64,000 nucleotides of DNA from Marinobacter azerbaijanicus. GTDB taxonomy: Bacteria; Pseudomonadota; Gammaproteobacteria; Pseudomonadales; Oleiphilaceae. Made by a program: the position numbers and the translations under genes. The notes under the pieces were generated by a model. That model saw nothing but the letters and a program-made list of their open reading frames with translations. It did no database searches and was not told where the DNA came from. Numbering within the stretch: the stretch's first letter is position 1; every line of letters starts with the position of its first letter. Shown one piece after another: positions 1-9,032 of the stretch. Location of the stretch: positions 62,001 through 126,000 of the forward strand of contig NZ_JASSVS010000012.1 in NCBI RefSeq assembly GCF_030250645.1, read 5' to 3'.

Positions 1-1
1 G

Positions 2-847
2 GTGCCTCCTAGTGTCCTGGTTATCATCATCGGCACCCTTGCCAGTGTGTCAATTGCAGGGTTACTGGTTGCCGGTATCCTTCCGGGCCTTATGTTTGCT
101 GGCCTGTTTCTGGGCTATACATTTATTCGTATCCGTTTCAACCCAAAGTTGACACCGGAATTCGAAACCATTGACCGGGAGGTGACTGCCAGGGACAAGG
201 TGATGGCGGTCGTCAGGATGCTGCCGTTTTCCATCATCATTATATCGGTGATGGGTTTCATCCTCATGGGTATTGCGACTCCGAATGAGGCTGGTGCAAT
301 GGGTGTTGTGGGAGCTTTGGTCGCTGCGGCTATCTATCGACGCCTGAATTACAGGATGGTGGCGGATTCCCTAGGTTCGGCGGCAATGATTTCAGCGATG
401 ATCTTGATAATAATGGCCAGCTCCAAGCTTTTTAGTCAGTTATTGGCTTTTACTGGCGGAGCCAGTGCGCTTACGGAATGGGTCGCAGCCATGGAATATG
501 CGCCCTGGATCATGCTCATCATTCTGATGGCGCTACCTTTTGTGCTCTGTATGTTCATTGATCAGATTGCGTTGATGCTGATCATTATTCCGATCTACAA
601 ACCGATTATCGAGATTCTTGGTTTTGACCCACTGTGGTTCTGGCTGCTTTTCCTTGTGAACATCACCGTTGGAGGTATGACACCACCTTTCGGTTACACG
701 TTATTTGCGTTGAAGAGTGCATGGACGGAAGGGACCCTTGTGCAGGTATATGGGGCGGCCTGGCCATTCGTTCTGTTATTTGTGTTTGGCATGGTTTTGC
801 TGGCTATTTTCCCCGTACTGGCAACGTATTTGCCCAGTCTGCTGTGA
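2..847 (+). CDS. TRAP transporter large permease (DctM family), 5'-truncated
   Basis: Membrane subunit of a tripartite ATP-independent periplasmic transporter, which moves organic acids with a sodium gradient. The window opens inside the gene: about 281 C-terminal residues remain of a family normally near 430. The visible part begins at the conserved PPS motif that follows the first discontinuous helix. It continues through the long cytoplasmic loop (FNPKLTPEF) and the second MTPP-like motif (GGMTPPFGYTLF near residue 225), all shared with the complete DctM at 19144. At least seven hydrophobic segments are visible. Binding protein and small permease would lie upstream, outside the window. The stop is 58 bases before the SDR gene, so it probably leads that operon. 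The family is certain; the substrate is unknown. Confidence 0.9.
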   Translation: MPPSVLVIIIGTLASVSIAGLLVAGILPGLMFAGLFLGYTFIRIRFNPKLTPEFETIDREVTARDKVMAVVRMLPFSIIIISVMGFILMGIATPNEAGAMGVVGALVAAAIYRRLNYRMVADSLGSAAMISAMILIIMASSKLFSQLLAFTGGASALTEWVAAMEYAPWIMLIILMALPFVLCMFIDQIALMLIIIPIYKPIIEILGFDPLWFWLLFLVNITVGGMTPPFGYTLFALKSAWTEGTLVQVYGAAWPFVLLFVFGMVLLAIFPVLATYLPSLL

Positions 848-905
848 AAAATGCCGGGTACTGTCTGCAAGGCAGGTGGACTGTTTATTCTGATCGGGAG
901 ATCGT

Positions 906-1664
906 ATGGCTCATGTTGATAAAAAAGTAGTGCTCATCACCGGAGCTGGCCAGGGACTGGGGCGATGCTTTGCTCACCGGTTTGCCGATAGCGGTGCAAT
1001 TGTGATTGTCAGTGATATCAACGAGCCTGCGGCCAAACAGGTTGTTGACGACATCCGGGCTGGCTCTGGCGAGGCTATGGCGTTGCCCATGGATGTGGCT
1101 GATGAAGAGTCCGTATGCGCCGGTATTGACGAGGTAGTGGAAAACTATGGGCGCCTTGATGTACTGGTTAATAACGCCTCCATCTTTTCGACCCTCAAGA
1201 TGCGTCCCTATGATGAAATTCCGGTGGCTGAGTGGAGGAAGGTGATTGACGTCAATCTCACCGGTGTCTACCTCTGCAGCCGATTCGCTGCCGCGCCTAT
1301 GCGGGAATCAGGCTGGGGGAGAATCATCAATATCTCGTCGGCTGTAGTGAATATGGGGCGGCCGCTGTATGTGCACTATGTGGCGTCCAAGGCAGGTGTT
1401 ATTGGCCTCTCCAGAAGTCTCGCCCGTGAATTGGGGCCATACGGGATCACCGTCAACTCTGTGCTGCCAGGCGCGACTGATACTGAAATCGAGCGGGATA
1501 CGGTAACTCCAGAGCAGCGGGAGGCTCTGATTCGAATGCGGTCGATACCTCGGGGGGAAACTCCTGAAGATCTTGCGGGCGTTGTCCTGTTTCTGGCATC
1601 CGACGATGCAAGCTTTTTGACGGGACAGAGCTTAACGGTAGACGGTGGTACAACGTTTCTCTAG
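906..1664 (+). CDS. SDR family NAD(P)-dependent oxidoreductase
   Basis: Classical short-chain dehydrogenase/reductase of 252 residues, interconverting a hydroxyl and a carbonyl group. It has the N-terminal nucleotide-binding motif TGAGQGLG (residues 13-20), the NNAS motif, the catalytic serine (NISSAV) and the Y-x3-K pair (HYVASKAG), and ends with the usual SLTVDGG. Length is normal. The ATG follows GGGAG by five bases, which supports this start. It lies between a TRAP permease and the biotin carboxylase genes, so it may oxidise an imported hydroxy acid before carboxylation; that is inference. A paralogue-type SDR occurs at 60183. Confidence 0.92.
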   Translation: MAHVDKKVVLITGAGQGLGRCFAHRFADSGAIVIVSDINEPAAKQVVDDIRAGSGEAMALPMDVADEESVCAGIDEVVENYGRLDVLVNNASIFSTLKMRPYDEIPVAEWRKVIDVNLTGVYLCSRFAAAPMRESGWGRIINISSAVVNMGRPLYVHYVASKAGVIGLSRSLARELGPYGITVNSVLPGATDTEIERDTVTPEQREALIRMRSIPRGETPEDLAGVVLFLASDDASFLTGQSLTVDGGTTFL

Positions 1665-1741
1665 TAAAACAGTGCTATCTCCAGGGTGCGTCCCGTTCCG
1701 GGAGGCTTTAGACTTGATACGGAAACAAGAGGGTTGTTGAT

Positions 1742-2275
1742 ATGACACTTTCCGAAAAAGATGTGTTGCACATTCTTCGGCTGGTTGAGGAATCCAGTTT
1801 TGACTCGCTGCAGCTTGAGTATGGCGATACCAAGATAGCAGTCAGCAAATCCGGTAATTTCTTGCCGCAGGTCGCGCAAGCACCTGCACCGGTTGCGGCA
1901 GATGCTCCCGTGGCCCCGACTCCTGCGGTTCAGCAGAACACTGAAAAACAGGATCAGAGCCCAGCCCCTGGCAATGTTGCGCCCCAGCCACAGGCTTCGG
2001 CCGCCGCCACTGCATCATCAAGTCTGGTTGCGGTGGAGGCACCGGTAGTCGGGGTATTCTATGCGGCGCCGGAACCAGGTGCGGAACCTTTTGTCCAGGT
2101 TGGCTCCGAGGTTGATGCCGACACAACCGTCGGCCTTGTTGAGGTCATGAAAGTGTTTAATGGCGTCTCGGCCGGTCTGAAGGGCAGGATTGTAGAAATC
2201 TGTGTTGAGGATTCCCAACTGGTCGAGTATGGCCAACCCCTTTTCATGGTGGAGCCTGACGGGGGGGCTGGTTAA
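1742..2275 (+). CDS. accB: Biotin carboxyl carrier protein
   Basis: Carries covalently bound biotin between a biotin carboxylase and a carboxyltransferase. The 177 residues split into an N-terminal helical segment (1-40), a proline/alanine-rich mobile linker (about 45-95) and a C-terminal biotinyl-lipoyl domain (about 98-172). The biotinylated lysine is expected at K137 in EVMKVFN. E. coli AccB has the EAMK-type sequence; EVMK variants are, to my knowledge, common in extra BCCP copies encoded away from fatty acid synthesis genes. The stop codon overlaps the next start (TAATG), so it is translationally coupled to the biotin carboxylase. No carboxyltransferase follows directly; candidates lie at 14919 and 43386. 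The symbol is by family and does not imply acetyl-CoA is the substrate. Confidence 0.9.
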   Translation: MTLSEKDVLHILRLVEESSFDSLQLEYGDTKIAVSKSGNFLPQVAQAPAPVAADAPVAPTPAVQQNTEKQDQSPAPGNVAPQPQASAAATASSSLVAVEAPVVGVFYAAPEPGAEPFVQVGSEVDADTTVGLVEVMKVFNGVSAGLKGRIVEICVEDSQLVEYGQPLFMVEPDGGAG

Positions 2276-3648
2276 TGGGTATTTCCAGAGTCTTTGTTGC
2301 AAATCGTGGCGAGATCGCGGTTCGCGTTATAAGGGCCTGTAAGGCACTGTCAATAGAGACCGTATTGGGCGTTTCCTCTGCAGACAGGGAAACCATGGGG
2401 GCCCGCCTTGCAGACAAAGTCGTCTGTATTGGTCCGGCAAGGTCAACGGATAGTTACCTGAACCGACAAGCCATTCTCGCAACGGCGTTGGCAACAGAAT
2501 GCGATGCCATACACCCTGGTTATGGTTTTTTATCCGAGGATGCTGAATTCGCCCGACTGTGTCACGAGAACGGTCTTATCTTTATTGGGCCTACGCCTGA
2601 AAATATCCGTCGCATGGGTAACAAGCTTGAAGCAAGGTCTCTGGCCAAAGAGTTTAATGTTCCGTTGGCTGAAGGTTCGGCGCGTTTGTATTCAGCGGAT
2701 GAAGCCCTGGAAACTGCGGAGCAGGTGGGGTATCCGATTCTCTTAAAGGCAGCCGCGGGTGGTGGTGGCCGCGGTATCAGGGTTGTTGATGCACCTGAGA
2801 AACTGAAAGCTGCATTCGAGGGAGCTTCAGCTGAGGCAGCGGCCGCATTCGGTGATGGCGCTATGTTTATGGAGAGGTATATCGGTAATGCTCGGCACGT
2901 TGAAGTGCAGATTCTTGCTGACAACCATGGCAACGTCATTCACCTGGGCGAGCGCGACTGCTCGTTACAGCGCCGATACCAGAAAATGGTTGAAGAGTCT
3001 CCTGCACCAGGTCTGTCAGATAAGCTTCGTCAACAGATTCACGAATCCGCTGTAACGCTGGCGAAAAATATTGGCTACGTAAGCGCTGGCACCGTGGAAT
3101 TTATTGTGGATATGGATCGTTCGCAGTTCTACTTCCTGGAGATGAACACACGGGTTCAGGTAGAGCATCCGATTACGGAAGCGGTCACTGGTGTTGATAT
3201 CGTGGCTCAGCAATTGCGCATTGCGGCAGGGGAAAAACTGGATATCAATCAGGGCGAGGTCAAGGTTGAAGGGCATTCTATCGAGTGCCGTATAAACGCT
3301 GAAGCACCTCTGCGAGGATTTCAGCCTTCTCCTGGTCGCATCAGCCGTTGGCGGCCACCTTCCGGTTCGGGCATCCGTCTTGATAGTCATGGTTTTGAAG
3401 GATACTTCATGCCGCCTTACTATGACTCGCTTCTTGGCAAGCTCATTGTTCACGGCAAAGACCGGCAGGATGCTCTGGCCATGATGGAGCAAGCGCTTGC
3501 GGGATTTGAGATTGAAGGTGTCGAGACCACCATCCCGTTCCTGCAATACGTAATCGTGAATGATGACTTTGTGACGGGGAATTTCAATACCCGCTGGCTT
3601 GAGAAAGTCGCAACAACCTTTCTCGAAAGTCAGGCCGTTGATTCGTAA
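2275..3648 (+). CDS. accC: Biotin carboxylase subunit
   Basis: ATP-dependent carboxylation of biotin on the adjacent carrier protein, using bicarbonate. The 457 residues contain the N-terminal Rossmann-like domain (ANRGEIAVR near residue 10), the ATP-grasp glycine loop (KAAAGGGGRGIR, 158-169), the RRYQKMVEESP segment with the bicarbonate-site lysine near 237, and the metal-binding EMNTRVQVEHPITE stretch near 287. The C-terminal biotin carboxylase domain is complete. Length matches E. coli AccC (449). The start overlaps the BCCP stop by one base. There is no fused BCCP or carboxyltransferase domain, so this is a separate subunit. It is probably a paralogue of the housekeeping enzyme serving a catabolic carboxylase. 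Confidence 0.93.
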   Translation: MGISRVFVANRGEIAVRVIRACKALSIETVLGVSSADRETMGARLADKVVCIGPARSTDSYLNRQAILATALATECDAIHPGYGFLSEDAEFARLCHENGLIFIGPTPENIRRMGNKLEARSLAKEFNVPLAEGSARLYSADEALETAEQVGYPILLKAAAGGGGRGIRVVDAPEKLKAAFEGASAEAAAAFGDGAMFMERYIGNARHVEVQILADNHGNVIHLGERDCSLQRRYQKMVEESPAPGLSDKLRQQIHESAVTLAKNIGYVSAGTVEFIVDMDRSQFYFLEMNTRVQVEHPITEAVTGVDIVAQQLRIAAGEKLDINQGEVKVEGHSIECRINAEAPLRGFQPSPGRISRWRPPSGSGIRLDSHGFEGYFMPPYYDSLLGKLIVHGKDRQDALAMMEQALAGFEIEGVETTIPFLQYVIVNDDFVTGNFNTRWLEKVATTFLESQAVDS

Positions 3649-3699
3649 GCGATCAACGTGCCCGATACCTTGTCTGGCTGATGCCGCGGTAGTTTCAGG

Positions 3700-4827
3700 A
3701 TGACTATCAAAGTCGTATTGGGCGTCACATTTGGCGTTTATCTTACGCTAAGTGCTACGCGCCCGATGATCTCACTGTACGCCGCCAGCCTTGGAGCCAA
3801 TACGCTGGATGTTGGTCTGCTTGCGTCGTTGTATGCATTGCTACCGTTGTTGCTTGCGATGCATGTGGGCAAGCTCTCTGACGTGATTGGTGATCGGCTG
3901 CCAGTAGTAATAGGCTCTGCCGGTATAGCCATCGGGTTGATTCTTCCCTTTGCGATCCAGTCGCTGTGGGCCCTGTATCTGACCCAGATCATCGTAGGTG
4001 TTTCCCAGCTACTGTGTATGGTTTCCGTGCAGAATCTGATCGGAAAAATTACCACGGTTGAAAACCGGGATCATCAGTTTGCGATATTCACCCTTTCAGC
4101 ATCCGTCGGGAATCTTATCGGACCGGTGTGCGGAGGCTACCTCGCAGATCAGTATTCCTACGCGGTAGCCTTTCTTGTGGCGGGTGTTGCGGGAGTCGTT
4201 CCAGTGCTTCTGGGGTTCTTCCTTCCATCTATTAAGGGTGGAACAAAATCATTAGTCAAGCAGTCAAGCGTCCTGTATTTTCTGAAAAATCCTTCAATAC
4301 GCCGCGCCATGGTGACCAGCGCGCTCGTGCTTTATTCCCGGGATATCTTCATTGTTTATTTTCCATTGTTCGCCAGCGAAGCGGGTCTTTCGGGATCCAC
4401 CATTGGATGGATTATTTCCATTCAGGCATTTGCACAGATTGTGGTGCGGTTTCTCCTGGCTCGTTTGTGCGACATGTTCGGGCGAAATGTTGTTCTTTTC
4501 GTATCAATTCTGACCGCTGGTGCTGCTTTTCTGTTGATGCCCATGACAACGGAAACTTGGGTTCTCGGCCTGCTGAGTGGGCTGATGGGGTTGGGGCTTG
4601 GGTGCGGGCAGCCATTGTCGATATCAACCACCTACAGTGCTTCACCAAAAGACAGAACAGGAGAGGTTCTTGGGCTGCGGTTGGCAGTTAACCGGTTTTC
4701 ACAACTCCTTGCACCCGTATTTTTTGGGGTGTTGGGTGCCTCTGGAGGCTTGGTGCTGGTGTTTTATGTGAGTGGCGTTTTTCTGATGGGAGGGGCCTGG
4801 CTGTCCAGAGACCGAGAGGCTGCCTGA
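3700..4827 (+). CDS. MFS transporter
   Basis: Major facilitator superfamily protein of 375 residues with about twelve hydrophobic segments. The loop between helices 2 and 3 carries the family motif in the form GKLSDVIGDR (around residue 55). The shorter-than-usual length reflects short loops. It starts 51 bases after the biotin carboxylase gene and appears to be in the same transcription unit. The ribosome site is weak (TCAGG directly before the ATG). The substrate cannot be told from sequence; either import of a carboxylase substrate or export of a product would fit. A second, unrelated MFS gene follows directly. Confidence 0.85.
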   Translation: MTIKVVLGVTFGVYLTLSATRPMISLYAASLGANTLDVGLLASLYALLPLLLAMHVGKLSDVIGDRLPVVIGSAGIAIGLILPFAIQSLWALYLTQIIVGVSQLLCMVSVQNLIGKITTVENRDHQFAIFTLSASVGNLIGPVCGGYLADQYSYAVAFLVAGVAGVVPVLLGFFLPSIKGGTKSLVKQSSVLYFLKNPSIRRAMVTSALVLYSRDIFIVYFPLFASEAGLSGSTIGWIISIQAFAQIVVRFLLARLCDMFGRNVVLFVSILTAGAAFLLMPMTTETWVLGLLSGLMGLGLGCGQPLSISTTYSASPKDRTGEVLGLRLAVNRFSQLLAPVFFGVLGASGGLVLVFYVSGVFLMGGAWLSRDREAA

Positions 4828-4900
4828 TAAATGCGAAGGCTGATGTTCTCCAGTAGTTATGACCCTTAATATCCACGGGGATTTAAAGCGAGGTTTTCAG

Positions 4901-6130
4901 GTGTCACTTATTATAAACAGAAGGTTGATTGCTTTTCTGGTTGCTTTGGCCGCAGGAATTGTTATTGCCGCTCAAATCGGGAAGATGCCCTCTGCATTAC
5001 CCGTATTGAGGAACTCTTTTGACCTGTCGCTTGTACAGGCGGGTTGGTTGTCAGCCTCTATTAATGGCGCGGCGGCCGTACTAGGACTTGTGAGTGGTCT
5101 GCTTGCAGCAAAAACCGGTGTGGGAAACACGTTGCTGCTTGGTCTGTTTGCAGCGGTCGTGGGCACGGTATTGGGTGCGCTGAGTACCACGGGTGAGATG
5201 TTGCTGGGAACACGACTGTTGGAGGGCGTAGGTTTTGTTCTGATAGCCGTATCTGCACCATCCATTATTGCCGCCGCTGCAACGCCAGAGTGGCGGCGGC
5301 GAGCGCTGGCGATATGGGGATGCTACATGCCCATTGGCGTTGCCGGTATGATCGTCCTCACACCGATGCTTATCGCAACAGGAGGGTGGCAAACTGTTTG
5401 GTGGGTGAATGGGGGGTTGCTTGTTTGTGTATTGGTTATTGCCTGGAGTATGAAGAGTGCTTTTCCAAAGACGCAGCCTTCCCCGGCCGGCAAACAATCG
5501 TTGTTGAGCCAACTTCGGCAGAGTACCCAGCTAACCGGGCACTGGGTCATGGGTGGTGCTTTCGCAATATACTCTTCCCAATGGTTCATGATCGGCACCT
5601 GGTTACCTTCCTTCGCAGTCAGCTATATGGAGTTTTCCCTGAACCAGGCTGCACTGCTGACAGGTCTGGTCATGCTCGCAAATGCTTTGGGAAACCTGGC
5701 AGCCCCTTACCTGGCGTCTGTCGGATTTACCCGGTGGCAGGTTATTGCTGCGGGGCAGGTTTTAATCTCCGGCTTTGGCTTCGTGGTATTCTCATCGAAC
5801 ATTGAACCAGAACTGAGAATGTTTGCTGCGATCGCTGCATCAATAGCAGGCGGCACTATTCCCGGTACCGTGATGGCTGGTATTCCAGTTCATGCCCGCG
5901 ATGCATCAGAAGTCGCTTTGGGTAATGGTATTGTTGTCCAGTGCATAAATGTTGGCATTCTACTTGGTCCTCCGGCAATCGCAGCGGTCGTTGCTGGATT
6001 CGGTGGTTGGGACGCTGGCCGGTGGGTATTTCCTTTTGTTGGTTGTTTTGGCGTGGCATTGGCATTCATGCTCAGGCGTCTGGAGTTAGTCAAGTTTGGA
6101 GCTCCGCCAGATACGAAAGCAGCTTCCTGA
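4901..6130 (+). CDS. MFS transporter, CynX/NimT-like
   Basis: Twelve-helix major facilitator of about 409 residues, resembling the CynX/NimT branch (cyanate and nitroimidazole family) in its compact loops and its AAGIVIAAQIGKMP first helix. I chose GTG at 4901 because GAGG lies eight bases upstream; an in-frame ATG at 4859 has no ribosome site and would add 14 polar residues. It lies 73 bases after the preceding MFS gene and ends the first plus-strand block, before a hairpin at 6220. Substrate unknown; the branch assignment is from general resemblance only. Confidence 0.82.
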   Translation: MSLIINRRLIAFLVALAAGIVIAAQIGKMPSALPVLRNSFDLSLVQAGWLSASINGAAAVLGLVSGLLAAKTGVGNTLLLGLFAAVVGTVLGALSTTGEMLLGTRLLEGVGFVLIAVSAPSIIAAAATPEWRRRALAIWGCYMPIGVAGMIVLTPMLIATGGWQTVWWVNGGLLVCVLVIAWSMKSAFPKTQPSPAGKQSLLSQLRQSTQLTGHWVMGGAFAIYSSQWFMIGTWLPSFAVSYMEFSLNQAALLTGLVMLANALGNLAAPYLASVGFTRWQVIAAGQVLISGFGFVVFSSNIEPELRMFAAIAASIAGGTIPGTVMAGIPVHARDASEVALGNGIVVQCINVGILLGPPAIAAVVAGFGGWDAGRWVFPFVGCFGVALAFMLRRLELVKFGAPPDTKAAS

Positions 6131-6219
6131 TGTTCGGTAGAGGCGGGAGGATGGTTGGCAGAATCACTGATTCAGGAACCACTTTGGCTAACAGAATGAT
6201 TTACCTTTTATTTTAATAG

Positions 6220-6246
6220 GTGCCGAATCCCGGCACTGTCGTTTTA
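6220..6246. terminator. Candidate intrinsic terminator
   Basis: A six-base-pair stem GTGCCG/CGGCAC with loop AATCC is followed by a T-rich run. A/T-rich sequence also precedes it, so it could act in both directions. It sits 89 bases after the stop of the MFS gene and before the convergent relic at 6252. Confidence 0.5.
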
Positions 6247-6251
6247 TCACG

Positions 6252-6602
6252 TCATACTTTAACGTGACTTTGAACCTCTTTCGGAAAGCGCTCATCAGGT
6301 GTCATCCTTTTTTGGAAGACGCCCTGTTCAAAGCCAAAATTCAGAAATGCTTTAATCGGGTGTTTGTTCGGTTCTACCCCGTATGGCCAGAGGTCACCTT
6401 CAAAAGTATCAGATAGGCTTTCAATATTTGTGGGGAGCCATGGGATGGGCATATAGGAAGCTGTCACGTCACATGCGCGTGCTAAAGAGTTATTTTTCGC
6501 TTTCTCAAAAGGTGCCATCAAATTGTTTGCCACCCACGGATTCCTGTCCAATATGTTTTGTTTTATTGCCACGACATGCATGATCGGGAATATCTTTGAG
6601 CT
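6252..6602 (-). pseudogene. 5'-truncated 4,5-dihydroxyphthalate decarboxylase-like gene (C-terminal relic)
   Basis: The minus-strand reading frame matches only the C-terminal third (about 115 residues) of the 4,5-dihydroxyphthalate decarboxylase / NMT1-like family. Family marks are IMHVVAIKQ, NPWVANNLM, and GDLWPYGVEPN followed by a FGFEQGV helix. The intact relative at 40851 aligns over the same stretch (IMHVIAVRQ, HPWVCDALM, GDPWSIGLAAN). Upstream of about 6602 the frame stays open but no longer resembles the family, and a different relic begins on the other strand. The first two-thirds and the start are therefore missing. It is probably not functional. Confidence 0.75.
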
Positions 6603-6611
6603 TGTGAAGTG

Positions 6612-6956
6612 TTGTCTTTCAACGTCTTCATCGCAACCGGAGCGGTGCGCCTGGCGATTACGGCATTTATTGTGCCGTTCGCCTTTGTTTATGGGGACGG
6701 CCTTCTGATGGTGGGGGACTGGCAGACCATCCAGATATCCTGCGTTACCACAGTTATTGGGGTGATAATGCTTAGCTTCGGTATTGAAGGCTACTTCCGT
6801 GGCCACCTCGCCGCACTGGCGCGGTGGTGCTTTGTGGGGGCCGGTCTACTGTTTATATTCCCGAGCTGGCTAGCTATTGGTGGGGCCGAAGTGTTGGCTA
6901 TTGCGGCCTGGATGATGACACCACATTTGCGTGGAGGACTAAAACCAGCGATCTAA
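6612..6956 (+). pseudogene. C-terminal fragment of a TAXI-type TRAP fused permease
   Basis: About 112 residues match the very end of the fused 4TM/12TM TRAP permease, starting around VFIATGAVRLAITAF. The intact copies at 37450 and 46824 show the equivalent KLAIAGYILPFFF and SRLAIVGFVLPFYL, followed by the same succession of hydrophobic helices. Roughly 540 N-terminal residues are missing, and no start region with a ribosome site is seen. The fragment abuts the decarboxylase relic within about 10-20 bases on the opposite strand, indicating a deletion or rearrangement junction. It may be the last trace of the permease that once served the orphan TAXI binding protein at 11981. Confidence 0.75.
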
Positions 6957-7062
6957 GCAACTTCTTCTCTCCCACTCTCTGCAGTTGCCAGAGAGTGGTT
7001 TGCTATTCGTCTGGCGCTAAACGAAGTGTGCAATTGAATTCAACACCGCAGCTGCCTGCTCA

Positions 7063-7320
7063 TCAAGAGGTCGGTAGCCCGCGGTCCGTGGCATGCCCTG
7101 TGTCGGACCAGTGCCCGAAAAAGCCAACAATTCTCATGCCAAATTTAACGAACATGCCGAAGACATCTGCGACAGAAGCGTTGGCGGAGAGGACTTCCAA
7201 TGTTCGACCTTCAGTTCGCACCCTAACTGAGCCCCCACGACAGGCGGCATTAAGCTGAGCGGCCACTGCAGCAGCTTCTTCAGTCGTTGTGTATTCAATG
7301 CTAACAAACTTATAAGACAT
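7063..7320 (-). CDS. Small hypothetical protein (85 aa)
   Basis: Unrecognised. The frame begins MSYKFVSIEY and has an ATG preceded by AGGA at nine bases. It reads as a compact alpha/beta protein: a short strand, an acidic-alanine helix (TEEAAAVAAQLNA), a basic strand segment (VRVRTEGRTLEVL) and a helix (SVADVFGMFVKFGM). The composition is protein-like rather than random, which favours a real gene. It is isolated between gene relics and a non-coding stretch. No function is proposed. Confidence 0.45.
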   Translation of the reverse strand: MSYKFVSIEYTTTEEAAAVAAQLNAACRGGSVRVRTEGRTLEVLSANASVADVFGMFVKFGMRIVGFFGHWSDTGHATDRGLPTS

Positions 7321-7943
7321 GCGTTTGTTCCTATAAAAGCAGTGTTTTTAATGCTAAGTGTTACCTATAGTATCAGATTTTACCGCCTACGGGAAGATAG
7401 GTAGCATCACCCTTTCAACGCAACGTGTTTATCCGTTAAATCTACCCGGCGTTTTTATTCTGGGCGCTCAAGACCGGAGAGCTGATTCCTTTTTTTGTTT
7501 TGTGCTCCGCAATCATCGATAAAGACCCTCTCTCCGCCCCGGCTCTGGACTGTCCACCCTCCGCCGCCCGTTACTTCACCCGCACGAGTCACAGGGCATG
7601 CCTGAATGGTGCCGCAAAAGACACTGGAAAGGTGATCGAGCACCCGCTGCTCTCTGATAGCCGTCGATCGCAATGCACAAATACGCACCATTGACAATCG
7701 CGCATCGGTCATGTTAACAAAGAATTCTTATATAATGTTAGGCAATCTTATTTATTGAAAATAATAGTAGCTTTCTCCGTAATCGATTGTGGATAGGGAG
7801 CCCAACATGTCAAAAATGAAAATAGATTCCGCATCCTCTCCCTGATCGTTTAGTTATTGGCCAGGCTTAATTTCCAGTGCCCCGGGAAGCTGGTTCAAAA
7901 AGGGGAAGAATTGTTCCATTTGGTGGTAAAAGGTATTTGAGCG
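7321..7943. other. Intergenic region upstream of LysR gene
   Basis: 623 bases with no gene I can support. The left half is mixed composition with one open minus-strand frame (7455-7712) that has no recognisable features. The right part (about 7720-7800) is A/T-rich and contains a perfect TATAAT at 7731-7736 without a good -35 box, plausibly the promoter region of the LysR gene. Confidence 0.5.
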
Positions 7944-8837
7944 ATGCACAACACGTTTGGCATGCAGGTTTTTGTATATGTTGTTGAAAAAGGTAGCTTT
8001 TCAGCGGTGGCAAAGGAATTGGAGCTAACCCCTTCCGCTGTTAGCAAACAGATAAGCCGACTAGAGACTGAATTGGGGACGCGCCTCATGAATCGCTCTA
8101 CGCATGATCTGTGTCTAACTGAAGCTGGCAAGGTATATTACGGTCATTGTCTGCGGATTATCAGAGAGATGGATTTGGCTTCCGAGGCAATTCATGAAAT
8201 GAATACGACTCTTTCTGGTACATTAAAACTTCACGTTACGCCAGGTATTGGCCGCCAGATAGTACTTCCGGCATTGACGGAATTTATAAAAAAATACAAC
8301 AATCTTTCCGTTAAGCTATCTGTTCAGCCTGCGAGAGTGGACGTGATTAACCGGGGTTTCGATCTTTCGATCCGAAGCAGCAACTCCGACTACGTCAAAC
8401 TGAGTACAACCAGCGTCGACTGTGTCATGTTAGCCCCTTTAACATATCGCGTTTGCGCGTCTCCGGAATATTTCAGGCGTTTTGGAAGACCAAAGAAGCC
8501 AATGGAACTTTCTCAACACCAGTGTTTAATTTACGACGCACAGCCGTCGCCAGAAAAATGGTGGTTTATCAATAATGGGGAATGGTATCACGTAAACGTG
8601 GGAGGGAGATTTCACGCTAACGAGTGGTCATCAATAAATTCAGCGGCGGTAGAGGGCATCGGTATTGCGCGACTCCTGATGCAAAACTCAAACTCTCCCG
8701 ATCCTTCCCTGGAAACTCTCTTTGAAGACGAAACACTTTCGGACCGTGCCGTCTGGGCATTTCATCCACGGGCGCGGAGCATGCCTAAAAAAGTAAAGAA
8801 ATTCATCGACTTCATGACCAAAAGGCTCAGAGAGTAA
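7944..8837 (+). CDS. LysR family transcriptional regulator
   Basis: DNA-binding regulator of 297 residues. The N-terminal winged helix-turn-helix is clear (GSFSAVAKELELTPSAVSKQ, about residues 17-36, followed by ETELGTRLMNRS). It is followed by a periplasmic-binding-like effector domain from about residue 90. Length is typical. It converges with the nitroreductase of the minus-strand ring-cleavage operon, so it may or may not control that operon; LysR proteins usually act on divergent neighbours, and here upstream lies only debris. The sequence type (GSFSAVAKELELTPSAVSK) is the CrgA-like branch. The effector is unknown. Confidence 0.92.
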   Translation: MHNTFGMQVFVYVVEKGSFSAVAKELELTPSAVSKQISRLETELGTRLMNRSTHDLCLTEAGKVYYGHCLRIIREMDLASEAIHEMNTTLSGTLKLHVTPGIGRQIVLPALTEFIKKYNNLSVKLSVQPARVDVINRGFDLSIRSSNSDYVKLSTTSVDCVMLAPLTYRVCASPEYFRRFGRPKKPMELSQHQCLIYDAQPSPEKWWFINNGEWYHVNVGGRFHANEWSSINSAAVEGIGIARLLMQNSNSPDPSLETLFEDETLSDRAVWAFHPRARSMPKKVKKFIDFMTKRLRE

Positions 8838-9032
8838 GCCATCGGAATTCAAGTCTTTATTTATAACGGTAAGAGATTGAGTTGGGTAGGGTGGACAGGA
8901 CTCTTGAGTGCCATCGCCGCCTGGATAACAGAAAATAAATTTTGCGCAATTGCCCTCTCCGGCGAAATTAAACCGAAGAAAGCCCCCCCCCAGCAAAGGG
9001 AACGGCGATTTTCAGAAGTCTCATGGCGTCGC

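Noticed and set aside
634..930. 98-codon plus-strand frame overlapping the end of the TRAP permease
   Set aside because: It is an out-of-frame shadow of a clear membrane protein gene and has no family features.
7455..7712. 85-codon minus-strand frame in the region before the LysR gene
   Set aside because: No ribosome site, no recognisable domain, and biased residues; treated as chance.
8983..8991. Nine-C run between the LysR gene and the nitroreductase gene
   Set aside because: It is non-coding, has no associated structure and no gene it could switch.
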